Positions 1 through 8,485 of a stretch of DNA of 64,000 bases are shown here, one piece after another. Each line of letters starts with the position of its first letter. Position 1 is the stretch's first letter. Both the position numbers and the translations under genes were made by a program. Below the pieces are notes generated by a model. The model saw only the letters and a list, made by a program, of their open reading frames with translations, was not told where the DNA came from and did not search any database. The stretch covers positions 1 to 64,000 of the forward strand of contig JANLFK010000001.1 of NCBI GenBank assembly GCA_024655945.1. The letters are read 5' to 3'. This DNA is from a candidate division KSB1 bacterium (GTDB taxonomy: Bacteria; Zhuqueibacterota; Zhuqueibacteria; JANLFK01; Oleimicrobiaceae).

Positions 1-1
1 C

Positions 2-436
2 GATCTCGGCAAACTGCATGTCGTATTCTCCCGGACCGCGGGCGCGCGGAAGGTCACCGGGTTCGTCACGGAAGATGCGAAGATGAGCGCTCGCGAGATT
101 CTCGCGGCGTATTCCCAGCGCTGGTCCATCGAGGTTGCCATCAAGGCGGCGAAGCAACTGCTTGGGCTCGGCCAATACCAGAACGGCGCATACCATGCGG
201 CAGTTATACACCTGCATCTCGTCTGGTTCGCCTTTGCCCTCCTGACCCACGTCGCAATCAGTTGCGAAGGTGCACAAGGAAAAAAGAAGAGAGAACCGGT
301 TGCTTCCCGTTCTATAGGGCAGCTCCAAGATGAACTCCGGCGGATCGTTTGGGAGGACACCGCCGATTATCTCAAGAGCGTACAAAGCACGGGTGCGCTC
401 ATACGGGAGCTGGACATACTCCTATGTCCCTCGTGA
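2..436 (+). CDS. Transposase C-terminal part (partial, cut by window start)
   Basis: The frame is open from base 2 to the TGA at 434-436, so the gene begins before the window. The visible 144 residues include a YSQRWSIEVAIK stretch followed by LGLGQYQN, the tyrosine/arginine-rich end of the catalytic domain of IS4/IS701-superfamily DDE transposases; the Glu in SIEV is a plausible third catalytic acid. It would catalyse movement of the insertion sequence. The stop lies within about 20 bp of the break in the methylmalonyl-CoA mutase gene, so the IS right end is probably around 440-458. Exact family and terminal repeats cannot be fixed because the left end is missing. Confidence 0.75.
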   Translation, partial: DLGKLHVVFSRTAGARKVTGFVTEDAKMSAREILAAYSQRWSIEVAIKAAKQLLGLGQYQNGAYHAAVIHLHLVWFAFALLTHVAISCEGAQGKKKREPVASRSIGQLQDELRRIVWEDTADYLKSVQSTGALIRELDILLCPS

Positions 437-444
437 AAATCCAG

Positions 445-1053
445 TCAAGTTGAGTCTTTGAGTATATCGTTCTGGATGGTTCCGGTCAGTTGCCGGGAAG
501 GGACGCCTTGTTTCTCGGCCACGGCACTGTACATGGCCAACAGGATGGAGGCGGGCGCGTTGATGGTCATGGAGGTAGAGATACGATCCAGTGGTATGCC
601 CGAGAGGCTGACCTCCATGTCGCGCAATGAGTCGACCGCTACCCCGCACCTGCCGACTTCCCCCTTAGAGCGTGGGTGATCGGAATGGTACACCATGAGC
701 GTCGGCAGGTCAAAGGCGACGGACAACCCCGTTTGTCCGTGGGCCAAGAGGTAGTGGAAGCGCTCGTTGGTCTGTTTCGCCGAGCCCAGGCCGGCAAACT
801 GTCGCATGGTCCACAGCTTGCCGCGATACATCGCGTCGCGCACCCCGCGCGTGAAAGGGAACGAGCCCGGGAAGCCAATGTCCTTTTCATAGTCGAGATG
901 CTGAATGTCAAGTGGGGTGTAAAGAGGCTGGACGGGGGTACCTGAGACGGTGATGAACTGCCTGTCGTCTGCACACGGCGACTGTGCTGCTCGTGCAGCC
1001 CACTCTTCCTTGCCCTGCGCGACCTTGTCGATAAGATCCTGACTGAAATCCAC
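445..1053 (-). pseudogene. Methylmalonyl-CoA mutase large subunit, N-terminal remnant
   Basis: Reads about 200 residues that match the start of the B12-dependent mutase catalytic (TIM-barrel) chain: the QPLYTPLD and [12 protein letters not shown] segments, then the RQFAGLGSA and [12 protein letters not shown] stretches and finally GTIQNDILK, all family hallmarks. Family members run to about 500-700 residues, with the cobalamin domain at the C terminus or on another subunit. Here the frame breaks straight after NDILK and stops a few codons later, next to the transposase gene. I infer an IS insertion that removed or displaced the rest of the gene. The mutase interconverts succinyl-CoA and methylmalonyl-CoA in propionate metabolism. 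The start codon follows a GGAGG-type ribosome site. As it stands the product cannot be active. Confidence 0.85.
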
Positions 1054-1448
1054 GCGCCCTCCTGCTTATGGGACCTGCCCCTCAAGGGATCCGGATGCGC
1101 TGGTGATGTTCAGTCGCAGACGCTGCAGCTTTGAGGGTACCCAAAACCTCAAAGCAGCAGTCTTGTGGACTCATCCCCGTCCCCATTGGCTGAGCGAATT
1201 GGCGCCGCTGTTTCTGGCTCTCACGCCTATGCGCCTCAACGAGGCAACGGCAGCCGCTTGCCCTGCCTACAGAGCCCTGTAGCACCACACTTGCTCCGCG
1301 CTTTGGCCCTCACTTGTCGCGGTCAAGTGGCCCTGCGGCGTCGGCGCTTGCCTACCCGGGACGATCAGCATCGGAGGCTGCCCTCGTACCCTCGCTCCCG
1401 AAGCGGGCGTGCCCCGCATGCCCGTACCGCTAAGGCGGATCATCGGCC
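1054..1448 (-). promoter_or_regulatory. Long structured leader of the broken mutase gene
   Basis: About 395 bases lie between the predicted transcription start and the mutase start codon, with no convincing reading frame. The clearest element is an inverted repeat with arms at 1123-1136 and 1147-1160 (13 of 14 bases pair, 10-base loop). It has no U run, so it is not a simple terminator. A leader this long before a B12-dependent enzyme gene invites a riboswitch reading, but I could not find the conserved B12 box, so the class is unknown. Confidence 0.35.
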
Positions 1449-1454
1449 TGCCCT

Positions 1455-1482
1455 AAGATAACAAATCTCGAGAAAAAGTCAA
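1455..1482 (-). promoter_or_regulatory. Sigma70-like promoter toward the mutase gene
   Basis: On the - strand TTGACT (1482-1477) and TATCTT (1460-1455) are separated by 16 bases. It faces the mutase remnant and lies back to back with the + strand promoter at 1542-1570. Confidence 0.5.
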
Positions 1483-1541
1483 GAGGAACAATGAAGCAGA
1501 CTCAGTTTTAGCCTGACGGCTCCATTGGCCAACCTTTTTTC

Positions 1542-1570
1542 TTGACATTTTCGGCGGTTTTTCTTATAAT
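1542..1570 (+). promoter_or_regulatory. Perfect consensus sigma70 promoter
   Basis: TTGACA at 1542-1547 and TATAAT at 1565-1570 with exactly 17 bases between them, preceded by an A/T-rich tract. The predicted start near 1577 coincides with the first base of a 7-bp hairpin. No gene begins for another 620 bases. Confidence 0.8.
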
Positions 1571-1576
1571 GGCAAT

Positions 1577-2100
1577 GCTGAATACCATTCAGCTGCCGTG
1601 GACCTTATGCCAGGCGGCTCCGGCGGGCAGGCGGAGCTGCAAGGACAACCATGGCGATAGCGCCGGACTGGGCAGGGTGAAACCCATTCGTGGCAAACCG
1701 GTGATGGCCGGGGGAATGCTACAGTAACTGAGCCCGCGCCAAGGGAGGTAGATGCCTTCATGTGCCAGGTGCCTCCGGGGAAGGTGAAGACCATCAGCGA
1801 AACACGCGCCGCTCTGGCGAGGCGGCAGGGGGCGAGCCTCGGCTGTCCCCTGACCACCGGCATTTTTGCCTGGGTGGCCGCACACGCTGCTAAGGAAAAC
1901 AGAGCCACTGGCGCACGCGAGGTCGCGACTCACTGGTGCACGCTCAAGGCGCCACCGGTGCTGAGCGACAAGTATCCTGGGGGAACTGAACACCGCAAAT
2001 TTCTTCCTGACAGAAAAGGCCTCGTCATAATCGGAAGGGGAAAGAACTACGGCGGTGTTGTTTTCCCCTTGCGCCAAGTGTTGCCCAAGCGAGGCCTTCG
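1577..2100 (+). ncRNA. Candidate structured RNA or long leader, unassigned
   Basis: The stretch after the consensus promoter has no ORF I can support but contains several strong helices. There is a 5'-terminal hairpin (1577-1583 with 1587-1593). Stacked helices follow: 1596-1601 with 1649-1654, 1603-1606 with 1641-1644, and 1614-1621 with 1633-1640. Near the 3' side are nested 9-bp stems: 2016-2024 with 2090-2098, enclosing 2035-2043 with 2062-2070. I looked for signatures of RNase P RNA, tmRNA, SRP RNA and the cobalamin riboswitch and found none. It may be a free RNA or the leader of the thioesterase gene at 2200. The 3' end is a guess. Confidence 0.4.
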
Positions 2101-2199
2101 CGACAGGTGGTCCCGAAGAGAGGCAAGCTCACGCGGGGCTCCATATTGGCTGGAAGAGAGGGCGCAGCCGACACGCCACTGACTGAGGAGGCGAGTACC

Positions 2200-2655
2200 A
2201 TGCCAAGGGCCGACATCCGAGCGCTGAGGCACTATCTGTTCATGGTCGACTTGAAGGTGCGGATCACCGACCTCAACTACGGCGGGCACTTGGGCAACGA
2301 CCGCCTGCTCGGGCTCCTCCATGAAGCGCGCGTCGCCTTCTTGGCCAGCAATGGTTGGTCAGAAATGAATTGCGCGGGCGTCGGTCTCATCATGGGCGAC
2401 GCAGTGCTACGCTACCAGGGACAGGCCTACGCTGGTGACATTCTCCGTTTTGAGGTCGGCATTGGTGAGCCGCGGCGCTGCGGTTTCCGCCTCTACTACC
2501 GGGTCACCCGTCCAGCGGACGGCGCCGCCATCGCCCTCGCCGAAACAGGCATGGTCTGTTTCGACTACCGAGAAGGCAAGATGTGCCCGCTACCGGCGCC
2601 GGTGAAGGATTTGTGCACGAGCTCCCTTGGGACCGGGGAAAGGGCAGATCCATAG
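2200..2655 (+). CDS. Hotdog-fold acyl-CoA thioesterase (4HBT family)
   Basis: A 151-residue protein of the usual length for the YbgC/FadM branch of hotdog thioesterases, which hydrolyse acyl-CoA thioesters in the cytoplasm. The segment VRITDLNYGGHLGND near residue 20 corresponds to the conserved D-x-(N/M)-x-H-x-N region around the catalytic acid of this family, with the usual downstream GEPRRCGF and ALAETGMVCFD strands. I chose the ATG at 2200 because GAGGAG lies 9 bases upstream; the frame is open further upstream but without a better start. It follows the consensus promoter at 1542 with a 620-base leader. The natural substrate cannot be read from the sequence. Confidence 0.75.
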   Translation: MPRADIRALRHYLFMVDLKVRITDLNYGGHLGNDRLLGLLHEARVAFLASNGWSEMNCAGVGLIMGDAVLRYQGQAYAGDILRFEVGIGEPRRCGFRLYYRVTRPADGAAIALAETGMVCFDYREGKMCPLPAPVKDLCTSSLGTGERADP

Positions 2656-2946
2656 TGCGACCCAACTCTGCGCGGGCAGTGGGAGGGACGCCACTGGGAG
2701 CGAGCGTATCCCGAAGATGAAGGGGGAAGAATGCCTCAGTGCGGCAAACAAGCCCGATCGACGGGAGCGGCCCATCTCAGGTGCAAGCGGTCGCTGCTCC
2801 GGGGCATGACGCCGCGGCGTTCTCCGTGCCGCCCTTGCGTACGACGCTGCCGACGGCAGACGGGAATAGAAACCTTAGCGACCAGGGTGAACTGTTTCAA
2901 GTCGCAGGATCACGACGGCCGGTAGAAGAATGCGGAGGACAGCCTT

Positions 2947-4833
2947 ATGAAGCCAGGCACAAAGCTGCTCCAGCAATGGCTCACCGAAGCCCACTTCCAG
3001 AGGCTGCGACGCATCCGGAATCCTGCTCTCCACGAGTTTGTTGCAGAGTTCGTAGAGCTCTGTGCGCCGGACAGCGTCTTTGTGAGCACAGGGTCAGAGG
3101 AGGATCGTCGCTACATCCGGCAGGCGGCGCTTCGCAACCGGCAAGAGGCCAGGTTGGCCATTGCGGGGCACACCATCCACTTCGATAGCCAAGCCGATCA
3201 GGCTCGCGACAAACGGGAAACACAGTTTCTGCTGCGTGTTGGTGAAAACCTTGGCCCGGAAATCAATTCATTAGAAAAAGCCGGCCTGGAGGAGATGCGG
3301 CTTCTTTTGCGCAACTCAATGACAGGGAGGCAGATGTTCGTGCTTTTCTACTGCCTGGGCCCAGTCGGATCGCCATTCAGTATCCCATGTGTCCAGATTA
3401 CCGACTCGGCGTATGTGGCGCACAGTGAAGACCTCCTCTATCGGCCGGGGTATGAAGAGTTTGTGCCGCTTGGTGAGCAAGCGCAGTTGTTCAAAGTAGT
3501 GCACTCGCAAGGCAGGCTCGAACAGGGGGGACTTGGCCTGCAGGTAAGCGCGGACATCGCCAAGCGCAGGGTCTACATCGATCTCGAAAACGAAGTCATC
3601 TACAGTGTGAACACGCAGTACGGGGGCAACAGCATCGGGCCGAAAAAGTTGGCAATGCGGCTGGCAATTCGCCGCGCCTCGCGCGAGGGTTGGCTCACCG
3701 AGCATATGCTCATCGTAGGCGTGCGCGGCCCCAATGGGAGGGTCAGTTACTTGACGGGGGCATTCCCCTCGCTGTGCGGAAAAAACCTCCACCGCCACCG
3801 TGCCGGGCGAAACCATCCTGGGCGATGACATCGCCTATCTGCGCCTCGTGGGTGGCCGGGTACGGGCAGTCAACGTGGAAAAGGGGATGTTTGGTATTAT
3901 CGATGGAGTCAACTCCCTGCACGATCCTCTCATCTGGAAGGTCTTGCGCAACCCAGGAGAGGTGATCTTCTCCAACATTCTGGTCACAGAAGGGGGGAGG
4001 TCTATTGGAACGGCATGGACGGTGAGTGTCCGTCCAAAGGGGTGAACTACGCGGGTGAATGGTTTCCAGGGAAGAGAGACGGGGACGGAAAGGAGATCCC
4101 ACCGTCCCACAAGAATGCCCGCTTCACCTTTGACCTCCACCTGCTCGATAACCTTGATCCCCATGTGGACGACCCGGAAGGAGTGCCGATTGCTGGGGTA
4201 ATTTGTGGAGCAAGGGATTCCGACACCTGGGTGCCCGTAGAAGAGGCCTTTGACTGGGAACATGGCATCGTCACCAAAGGGGCTGCACTGGAGTCAGAGA
4301 CGACTGCTGCTACCTTGGGGCAGGAGGGTGTCCGCGCCTTCAACCCCATGTCCAACCTGGACTTCCTCTCCATTCCCATTGGTCGCTACATTCAGGACAA
4401 TCTCGACTTTGGCGCCAAGGCGATGAGGCCGCCACGTATCTTTTCGGTGCACTATTTCCTGCGCGGGGAGAACGGCGAGTTTTTGAACGACCGGGCCGAC
4501 AAGCGCGTGTGGTTGAAGTAGATGGAACTCCGGGCGCACGACGAGGTGGGTGCCATTGCAGGGCCGACGGGACTCTTACCTCGCTACCAAGACCTGCGCC
4601 TCTTGTTCAAACAGGACCTCGGCCGCGACTATTCTGTTGAGGCCTACCGCGAGCAGTTTGCGGTACGTGTGCCAGAGAGCCTCGCCAAGATCGACCGTCT
4701 GTTCAAGATCTACAGCGAGCGCGTCCTGGACACACCTCCTCGGGTGTTTGAGCTCCTCAACCAGCAGCGACAACGACTGGAGGAAGCCAGAAGCACCTAT
4801 GGCGATAGGATCCCGCCCGATGCCTTGCAGTAG
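2947..4833 (+). pseudogene. pckG: GTP-type phosphoenolpyruvate carboxykinase, broken by three lesions
   Basis: PEPCK interconverts oxaloacetate plus GTP with PEP, CO2 and GDP. The pieces together give about 630 residues, a full-length GTP-type enzyme, including TQYGGNSIGPKKLA, the P-loop GAFPSLCGKTSTA with its reactive Cys, and the C-terminal VHYFLRGENGEFL region. The reading frame shifts at the A run 3780-3785 (six A where five would keep the P-loop in frame). It shifts back at the G run 3992-3997 (six G where seven would restore a YWNGMDGECPSKG reading). An in-frame TAG at 4519-4521 replaces the tryptophan expected in VWLKWMELR. The ATG at 2947 follows GGAGG. Both indels sit in homopolymers, so sequencing error is possible for them; the TAG is harder to explain that way. 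Confidence 0.88.
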
Positions 4834-5011
4834 ACGGGTTGCGCTGGCGCTTGGCCGACTCGCCCGCGGCCTCTTCCCAATTTCGGCAAGGCGTTTTCGT
4901 CCTTTTCCCAAAACTGGGAATGAGCGTGGGGGCGCGCAACACGATGGGGTGGGCTTGCTTGTCAACGCATTGTAAATCTTGACGCCGCGCGGGCGCCTGG
5001 CGTGCAGGGGT

Positions 5012-5026
5012 TGGCACGGTGTTTGT
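5012..5026 (+). promoter_or_regulatory. Weak sigma54-like -24/-12 element before the hdr operon
   Basis: TGGCAC, five bases, then TTGT resembles the TGGCAC-N5-TTGC consensus, with GT where GC is usual at -12. It lies about 80 bases upstream of the HdrC start. No activator gene is visible nearby. An ordinary sigma70 promoter is not obvious in 4834-5105. Confidence 0.25.
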
Positions 5027-5105
5027 GGAAACTTTGGCCCACGGGCACGGCCGTGGGATCAGGCTGCGCACGACAAGATGTGGGCAAACCAAAGGGAAGG
5101 AGAGG

Positions 5106-5588
5106 ATGGCGGCGCACCAGGTCACAGCCGACGTAGAAGCGGTTCGAGGGCGCCTTTCCCCCGAGAGGGTCGCGCAGCGCGGCGGCCTTTCGTTGACGGG
5201 TCGCGCGGTCAATAGCGAATTTGTGGCGCGGGTGCGCAGCCTCAGCGGCGTCGATCCGCGGGAGTGCTACCAGTGCGGCAAGTGCTCTTCAGGCTGCCCG
5301 GTGACTCCCGAGATGGACCTCATCCCCAGCCAAGTCATCCGCCTTTTGCAATTGGGCCAGGAGCAGGAGGTGCTTGGCTGCAAGACCATCTGGCTGTGTG
5401 CCTCGTGTTTCCAATGCTATTCCCGCTGCCCGAAAGGGATCGACTTTTCCCGGCTGGCTGAGGCCTTGCGCATGTTGGCCATGGCGGCAAAGGTCGAGTA
5501 CCTGGCACCAGAAGACCTCCCAAAAGAGGTTCTGGCAGAGGCGCCGCAACAGGCGCTGGTCAGCGCTTTCCGCAAATACGGCCTGTGA
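5106..5588 (+). CDS. hdrC: Heterodisulfide reductase subunit C-like, two [4Fe-4S]
   Basis: A 160-residue soluble protein with two complete four-cysteine motifs: C54, C57, C60, C64 and C98, C101, C104, C108, each ending in CP. This is the HdrC pattern; it wires HdrA to the catalytic HdrB subunit. The ATG at 5106 is preceded by an AAGGAGAGG stretch. An in-frame upstream start exists at 5019 but lacks a ribosome site. It is the first gene of a run of nine closely packed genes. There is no membrane segment, unlike the membrane-bound HdrE/DsrM-type partners, so a cytoplasmic complex is indicated. Confidence 0.88.
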   Translation: MAAHQVTADVEAVRGRLSPERVAQRGGLSLTGRAVNSEFVARVRSLSGVDPRECYQCGKCSSGCPVTPEMDLIPSQVIRLLQLGQEQEVLGCKTIWLCASCFQCYSRCPKGIDFSRLAEALRMLAMAAKVEYLAPEDLPKEVLAEAPQQALVSAFRKYGL

Positions 5589-5601
5589 CGAGGGACGGTG
5601 A

Positions 5602-6522
5602 ATGAAGCTCTCGTACTACCCAGGATGCACCCTCAAGGATAAGACACCTCATCTAGACACGACCGCCAAAGCGGCGGCCAGTAAACTGGGCATAGAGCTC
5701 CAAGAGCCCGAACCATGGACTTGCTGCGGCGCCACCTACCCGCTAACCGAAGAGAAGATTGCCAACCTCGTCCCCCAAATCCGCATTCTGCGCAATGTGC
5801 GCCAGGCTGGTCACAGACAGGTAACCACCACCTGCGCTTTCTGCTACAGCACACTGAAAAGGGCCAATCGCGCCGTTGCGCTGGACCCGCTGCGCCGGCA
5901 GAGGGTCAACGCCTTCCTGCGCGACGACGAGCCGGTGCGCCCATACAAAGAAGCACCCTCTGCCCAACCTGACTATGAGGGCGAGGTGGAGGTGGTGCAC
6001 CTGCTCGAGGTCTTCCGCGACGGCATCGGGTGGGAAAAGTTGGCCAAGGCGACCAAGCACAGGCTGGCAGGCTTGAAAGTGGCCCCCTACTACGGCTGCA
6101 AGTTGCTGCGCCCGCCCAAAGAGGTGGAATTCGACGACCCCGAGAACCCGACACTCTTCGAGCAGTTCTTGCACGCCTTGGGCTGCGAGGCGGTGGACTT
6201 TCCCTTCAAGAGCGAGTGTTGCGGTTCCTACCTGTCGCTTTCGGCGCCAGAGGCGGCAACGCGCCTTTCGTACCTGACCCTCAAGTCAGCGGCCAGTTGT
6301 GGGGCCGAAGTGGTGGCGCTGAGCTGCCCGCTGTGCTACTACAACATGGACCTGCGCCAGCGCCAAATTAGCAAGTCCTACCCTGGATTCCAACAGGTGC
6401 CGGTGATGTTTTTCACCCAGCTCCTGGCACTGGCCCTGGAAATCGATGCGAAGATCCTCGGCCTGGATCTCCACTATGTGGACGTAAGGCCTTTGCTGCG
6501 ACAAAAGAACTTACTCCAGTAG
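5602..6522 (+). CDS. hdrB: Heterodisulfide reductase subunit B-like (CCG domains)
   Basis: The 306-residue chain has two cysteine-rich CCG domains. The first uses C9, C41-C42 and C78-x-x-C81. The second, near residues 175-250, shows a lone Cys, then SECCGSY, then SCPLCYYNM. In methanogen HdrB these two sites bind the noncubane [4Fe-4S] clusters that reduce the CoM-S-S-CoB disulfide. Both sites are intact, so the active site is conserved even though a bacterium is unlikely to use CoM/CoB; the real disulfide or electron acceptor is unknown. It starts 13 bases after HdrC with a GGGACGG ribosome site. Confidence 0.88.
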   Translation: MKLSYYPGCTLKDKTPHLDTTAKAAASKLGIELQEPEPWTCCGATYPLTEEKIANLVPQIRILRNVRQAGHRQVTTTCAFCYSTLKRANRAVALDPLRRQRVNAFLRDDEPVRPYKEAPSAQPDYEGEVEVVHLLEVFRDGIGWEKLAKATKHRLAGLKVAPYYGCKLLRPPKEVEFDDPENPTLFEQFLHALGCEAVDFPFKSECCGSYLSLSAPEAATRLSYLTLKSAASCGAEVVALSCPLCYYNMDLRQRQISKSYPGFQQVPVMFFTQLLALALEIDAKILGLDLHYVDVRPLLRQKNLLQ

Positions 6523-6530
6523 GGTGAGCG

Positions 6531-8483
6531 ATGAAACGAATCGGCGTGTTCGTCTGCCATTGTGGCCACAACATTGCTGGTGTGGTTGACGTTAAGAAGC
6601 TGGCCAGTGAGTTGGCAAAGTACCCGGGTGTAGCCTACGCCACGGACTATATCTACATGTGCTCGGAGCCCGGACAGGCGCTAGTGCGTGAAAAGATCAA
6701 AGAATTGAACCTGGAAGGTGTGGTTGTAGCCGCCTGTTCGCCGACCCTGCACGAGTTGACCTTCCGCACCGCTGCGACAATGGCAGGCCTGAACCCGTAC
6801 CAAGGGGAAATCGCCAACATTCGCGAGCAATGCAGCTGGGTCCACTCCGATGGGGCCCAGGCCACCGCCAAAGCCTTCAAGATCGCAAAGAACATCATCG
6901 AAAAGGTGCGTTACAACCAGGCCTTGGAGCCTGTTCGAGTGCCCATCACGCCGCGGGCACTGGTGATCGGCGGCGGCATCGCCGGCATTCAGACGGCACT
7001 GGACATCGCCGATGCCGGCTACGAAGTGATCCTTGTGGAGCGCGAGCCCTCCATCGGCGGGCACATGATTCAGCTCTCGGAGACCTTTCCCACCTTGGAT
7101 TGCTCGCAATGCATCCTTACCCCTAAGATGGTGGCCGTGGCCCAACACCCCAAGATCAAGCTGATGCCCTACTCGGAAGTGGAGGACATCTCTGGATACA
7201 TCGGCAATTTCAAAGCCAGGATCAGGCGCAAGGCCGCTTATGTCGATTGGGAGGTCTGCACCGGCTGTGGTGTGTGCGTGGAAAAGTGCCCGAAAAAGGT
7301 GCCCTCGGAGTTCGAGCGCTTCTTGGGCATGCGCAAGGCCATCTACACGCCGTTTCCTCAAGCAGTGCCCAACAAGCCGGTCATCGACCGTGCCAACTGC
7401 ACCTACTTCCTGAAAGGGACATGCAAGGCCTGCGAACAGTTCTGCGAGGTGAAGGCCATTCGTTGGGACCAGGAAGACCAGTATTTCGAGGAGTCAGTGG
7501 GCGCGGTCGTGGTGGCCACCGGCTACGATACCTATCCCATCACTAACCTTGGCGAGTATGGCGGTGGCAAGATAAAGGACGTCATCGACGGGTTGGCGTT
7601 CGAGCGGCTGCTTTCCGCCTCCGGTCCCACTGCTGGGCAGATTCGCCGCCCTTCTGACGGGGCTGTGCCCAAGGAAGTGGTCTTTGTGCAATGTGCCGGT
7701 TCGCGCGACCCCGAATTGCACAAAGCCTACTGTTCGAAGATCTGCTGCATGTACACCACCAAACATGCGATGCTCTACAAGCACGCAGTGCCAGACGGTC
7801 AGCCGTATGTTTTCTACATTGACATGCGCACCAATGGCAAAGGGTACGAGGAGTTCTATCAGCGTGCCATTGACGAGGAGGGGGTAATCTTCCTGCGCGG
7901 CAAGGTAGCCAAGATTTTCCAGGAGGGCGACAAGGTGATGGTCTGGGGCGCCGACACGCTGACCGGCCGCAAGGTGGAGATTGCTGCCGACATGGTGGTG
8001 CTGGCAACCGCCATCATTCCCAGCGTGGGCACCGACGAGCTTGTCAAGCGCATCAAGGTGGGGTGCAGCGACGGTGGGTTCCTGCTGGAAGCGCATCCGA
8101 AGTTGCGGCCGGTGGAAAGCATGACCGCCGGCTTCTTCCTGGCCGGTTGTGCTCAGGCTCCCAAGGACATCCCCGAGGCCGTTGCGCAGGCCAGCGGGGC
8201 GGCCAGCAAGGTCATCGGCGTCTTCTCGCAAGAGGCGATGGCCCACGAGCCAACTATCGCCTTTGTGGACGAGGATCTCTGCAGCGGCTGCCATATGTGC
8301 ATCCCCGTGTGCCCATACGAGGCCCGCGAATTCGACAAGGAAAAAGGGATCGCCGTCGTCAAAGAGGCCTTGTGTGAAGGGTGCGGTGCCTGTGTGGCCG
8401 CCTGTCCGTCTGGGGCAACGCAGCAGCGCAACCTCACTGACGTCCAGATCGAGGAGATGGTCACCGTCAGCCTGATGGAGTAG
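6531..8483 (+). CDS. hdrA: Heterodisulfide reductase subunit A, bifurcating flavoprotein
   Basis: HdrA carries the FAD at which electrons from hydrogenase are split between a high-potential (HdrB) and a low-potential (ferredoxin) branch. The 650-residue chain begins with an N-terminal domain containing VCHCGHN (C9, C11). It then has an FAD-binding GGGIAG at 147-152 and the LDCSQC segment at 189-194. A ferredoxin motif follows (C243, C246, C249, C253), then a second cysteine group (C290, C298, C301, C305). Two canonical CxxCxxCxxxCP motifs lie near the C terminus. Length and motif order match full-size methanogen-type HdrA. It starts 8 bases after HdrB behind GGTGAG. Confidence 0.9.
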   Translation: MKRIGVFVCHCGHNIAGVVDVKKLASELAKYPGVAYATDYIYMCSEPGQALVREKIKELNLEGVVVAACSPTLHELTFRTAATMAGLNPYQGEIANIREQCSWVHSDGAQATAKAFKIAKNIIEKVRYNQALEPVRVPITPRALVIGGGIAGIQTALDIADAGYEVILVEREPSIGGHMIQLSETFPTLDCSQCILTPKMVAVAQHPKIKLMPYSEVEDISGYIGNFKARIRRKAAYVDWEVCTGCGVCVEKCPKKVPSEFERFLGMRKAIYTPFPQAVPNKPVIDRANCTYFLKGTCKACEQFCEVKAIRWDQEDQYFEESVGAVVVATGYDTYPITNLGEYGGGKIKDVIDGLAFERLLSASGPTAGQIRRPSDGAVPKEVVFVQCAGSRDPELHKAYCSKICCMYTTKHAMLYKHAVPDGQPYVFYIDMRTNGKGYEEFYQRAIDEEGVIFLRGKVAKIFQEGDKVMVWGADTLTGRKVEIAADMVVLATAIIPSVGTDELVKRIKVGCSDGGFLLEAHPKLRPVESMTAGFFLAGCAQAPKDIPEAVAQASGAASKVIGVFSQEAMAHEPTIAFVDEDLCSGCHMCIPVCPYEAREFDKEKGIAVVKEALCEGCGACVAACPSGATQQRNLTDVQIEEMVTVSLME

Positions 8484-8485
8484 AT

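Noticed and set aside
1054-1448. Cobalamin riboswitch before the mutase
   Set aside because: Attractive by context, but I could not find the conserved B12-box and core sequences; left as an unassigned leader.
1760-2182. 140-codon + strand ORF in the leader region
   Set aside because: No ribosome site, no family resemblance, and it overlaps strong RNA stems.
2627-3188. Small + strand ORFs between the thioesterase and PEPCK
   Set aside because: Overlapping Arg/Pro-rich frames without ribosome sites; one runs into PEPCK in another frame.
4519-4521. TAG in PEPCK read as pyrrolysine
   Set aside because: The conserved residue is Trp, one base away, other genes here end normally with TAG, and no pyl genes are visible.
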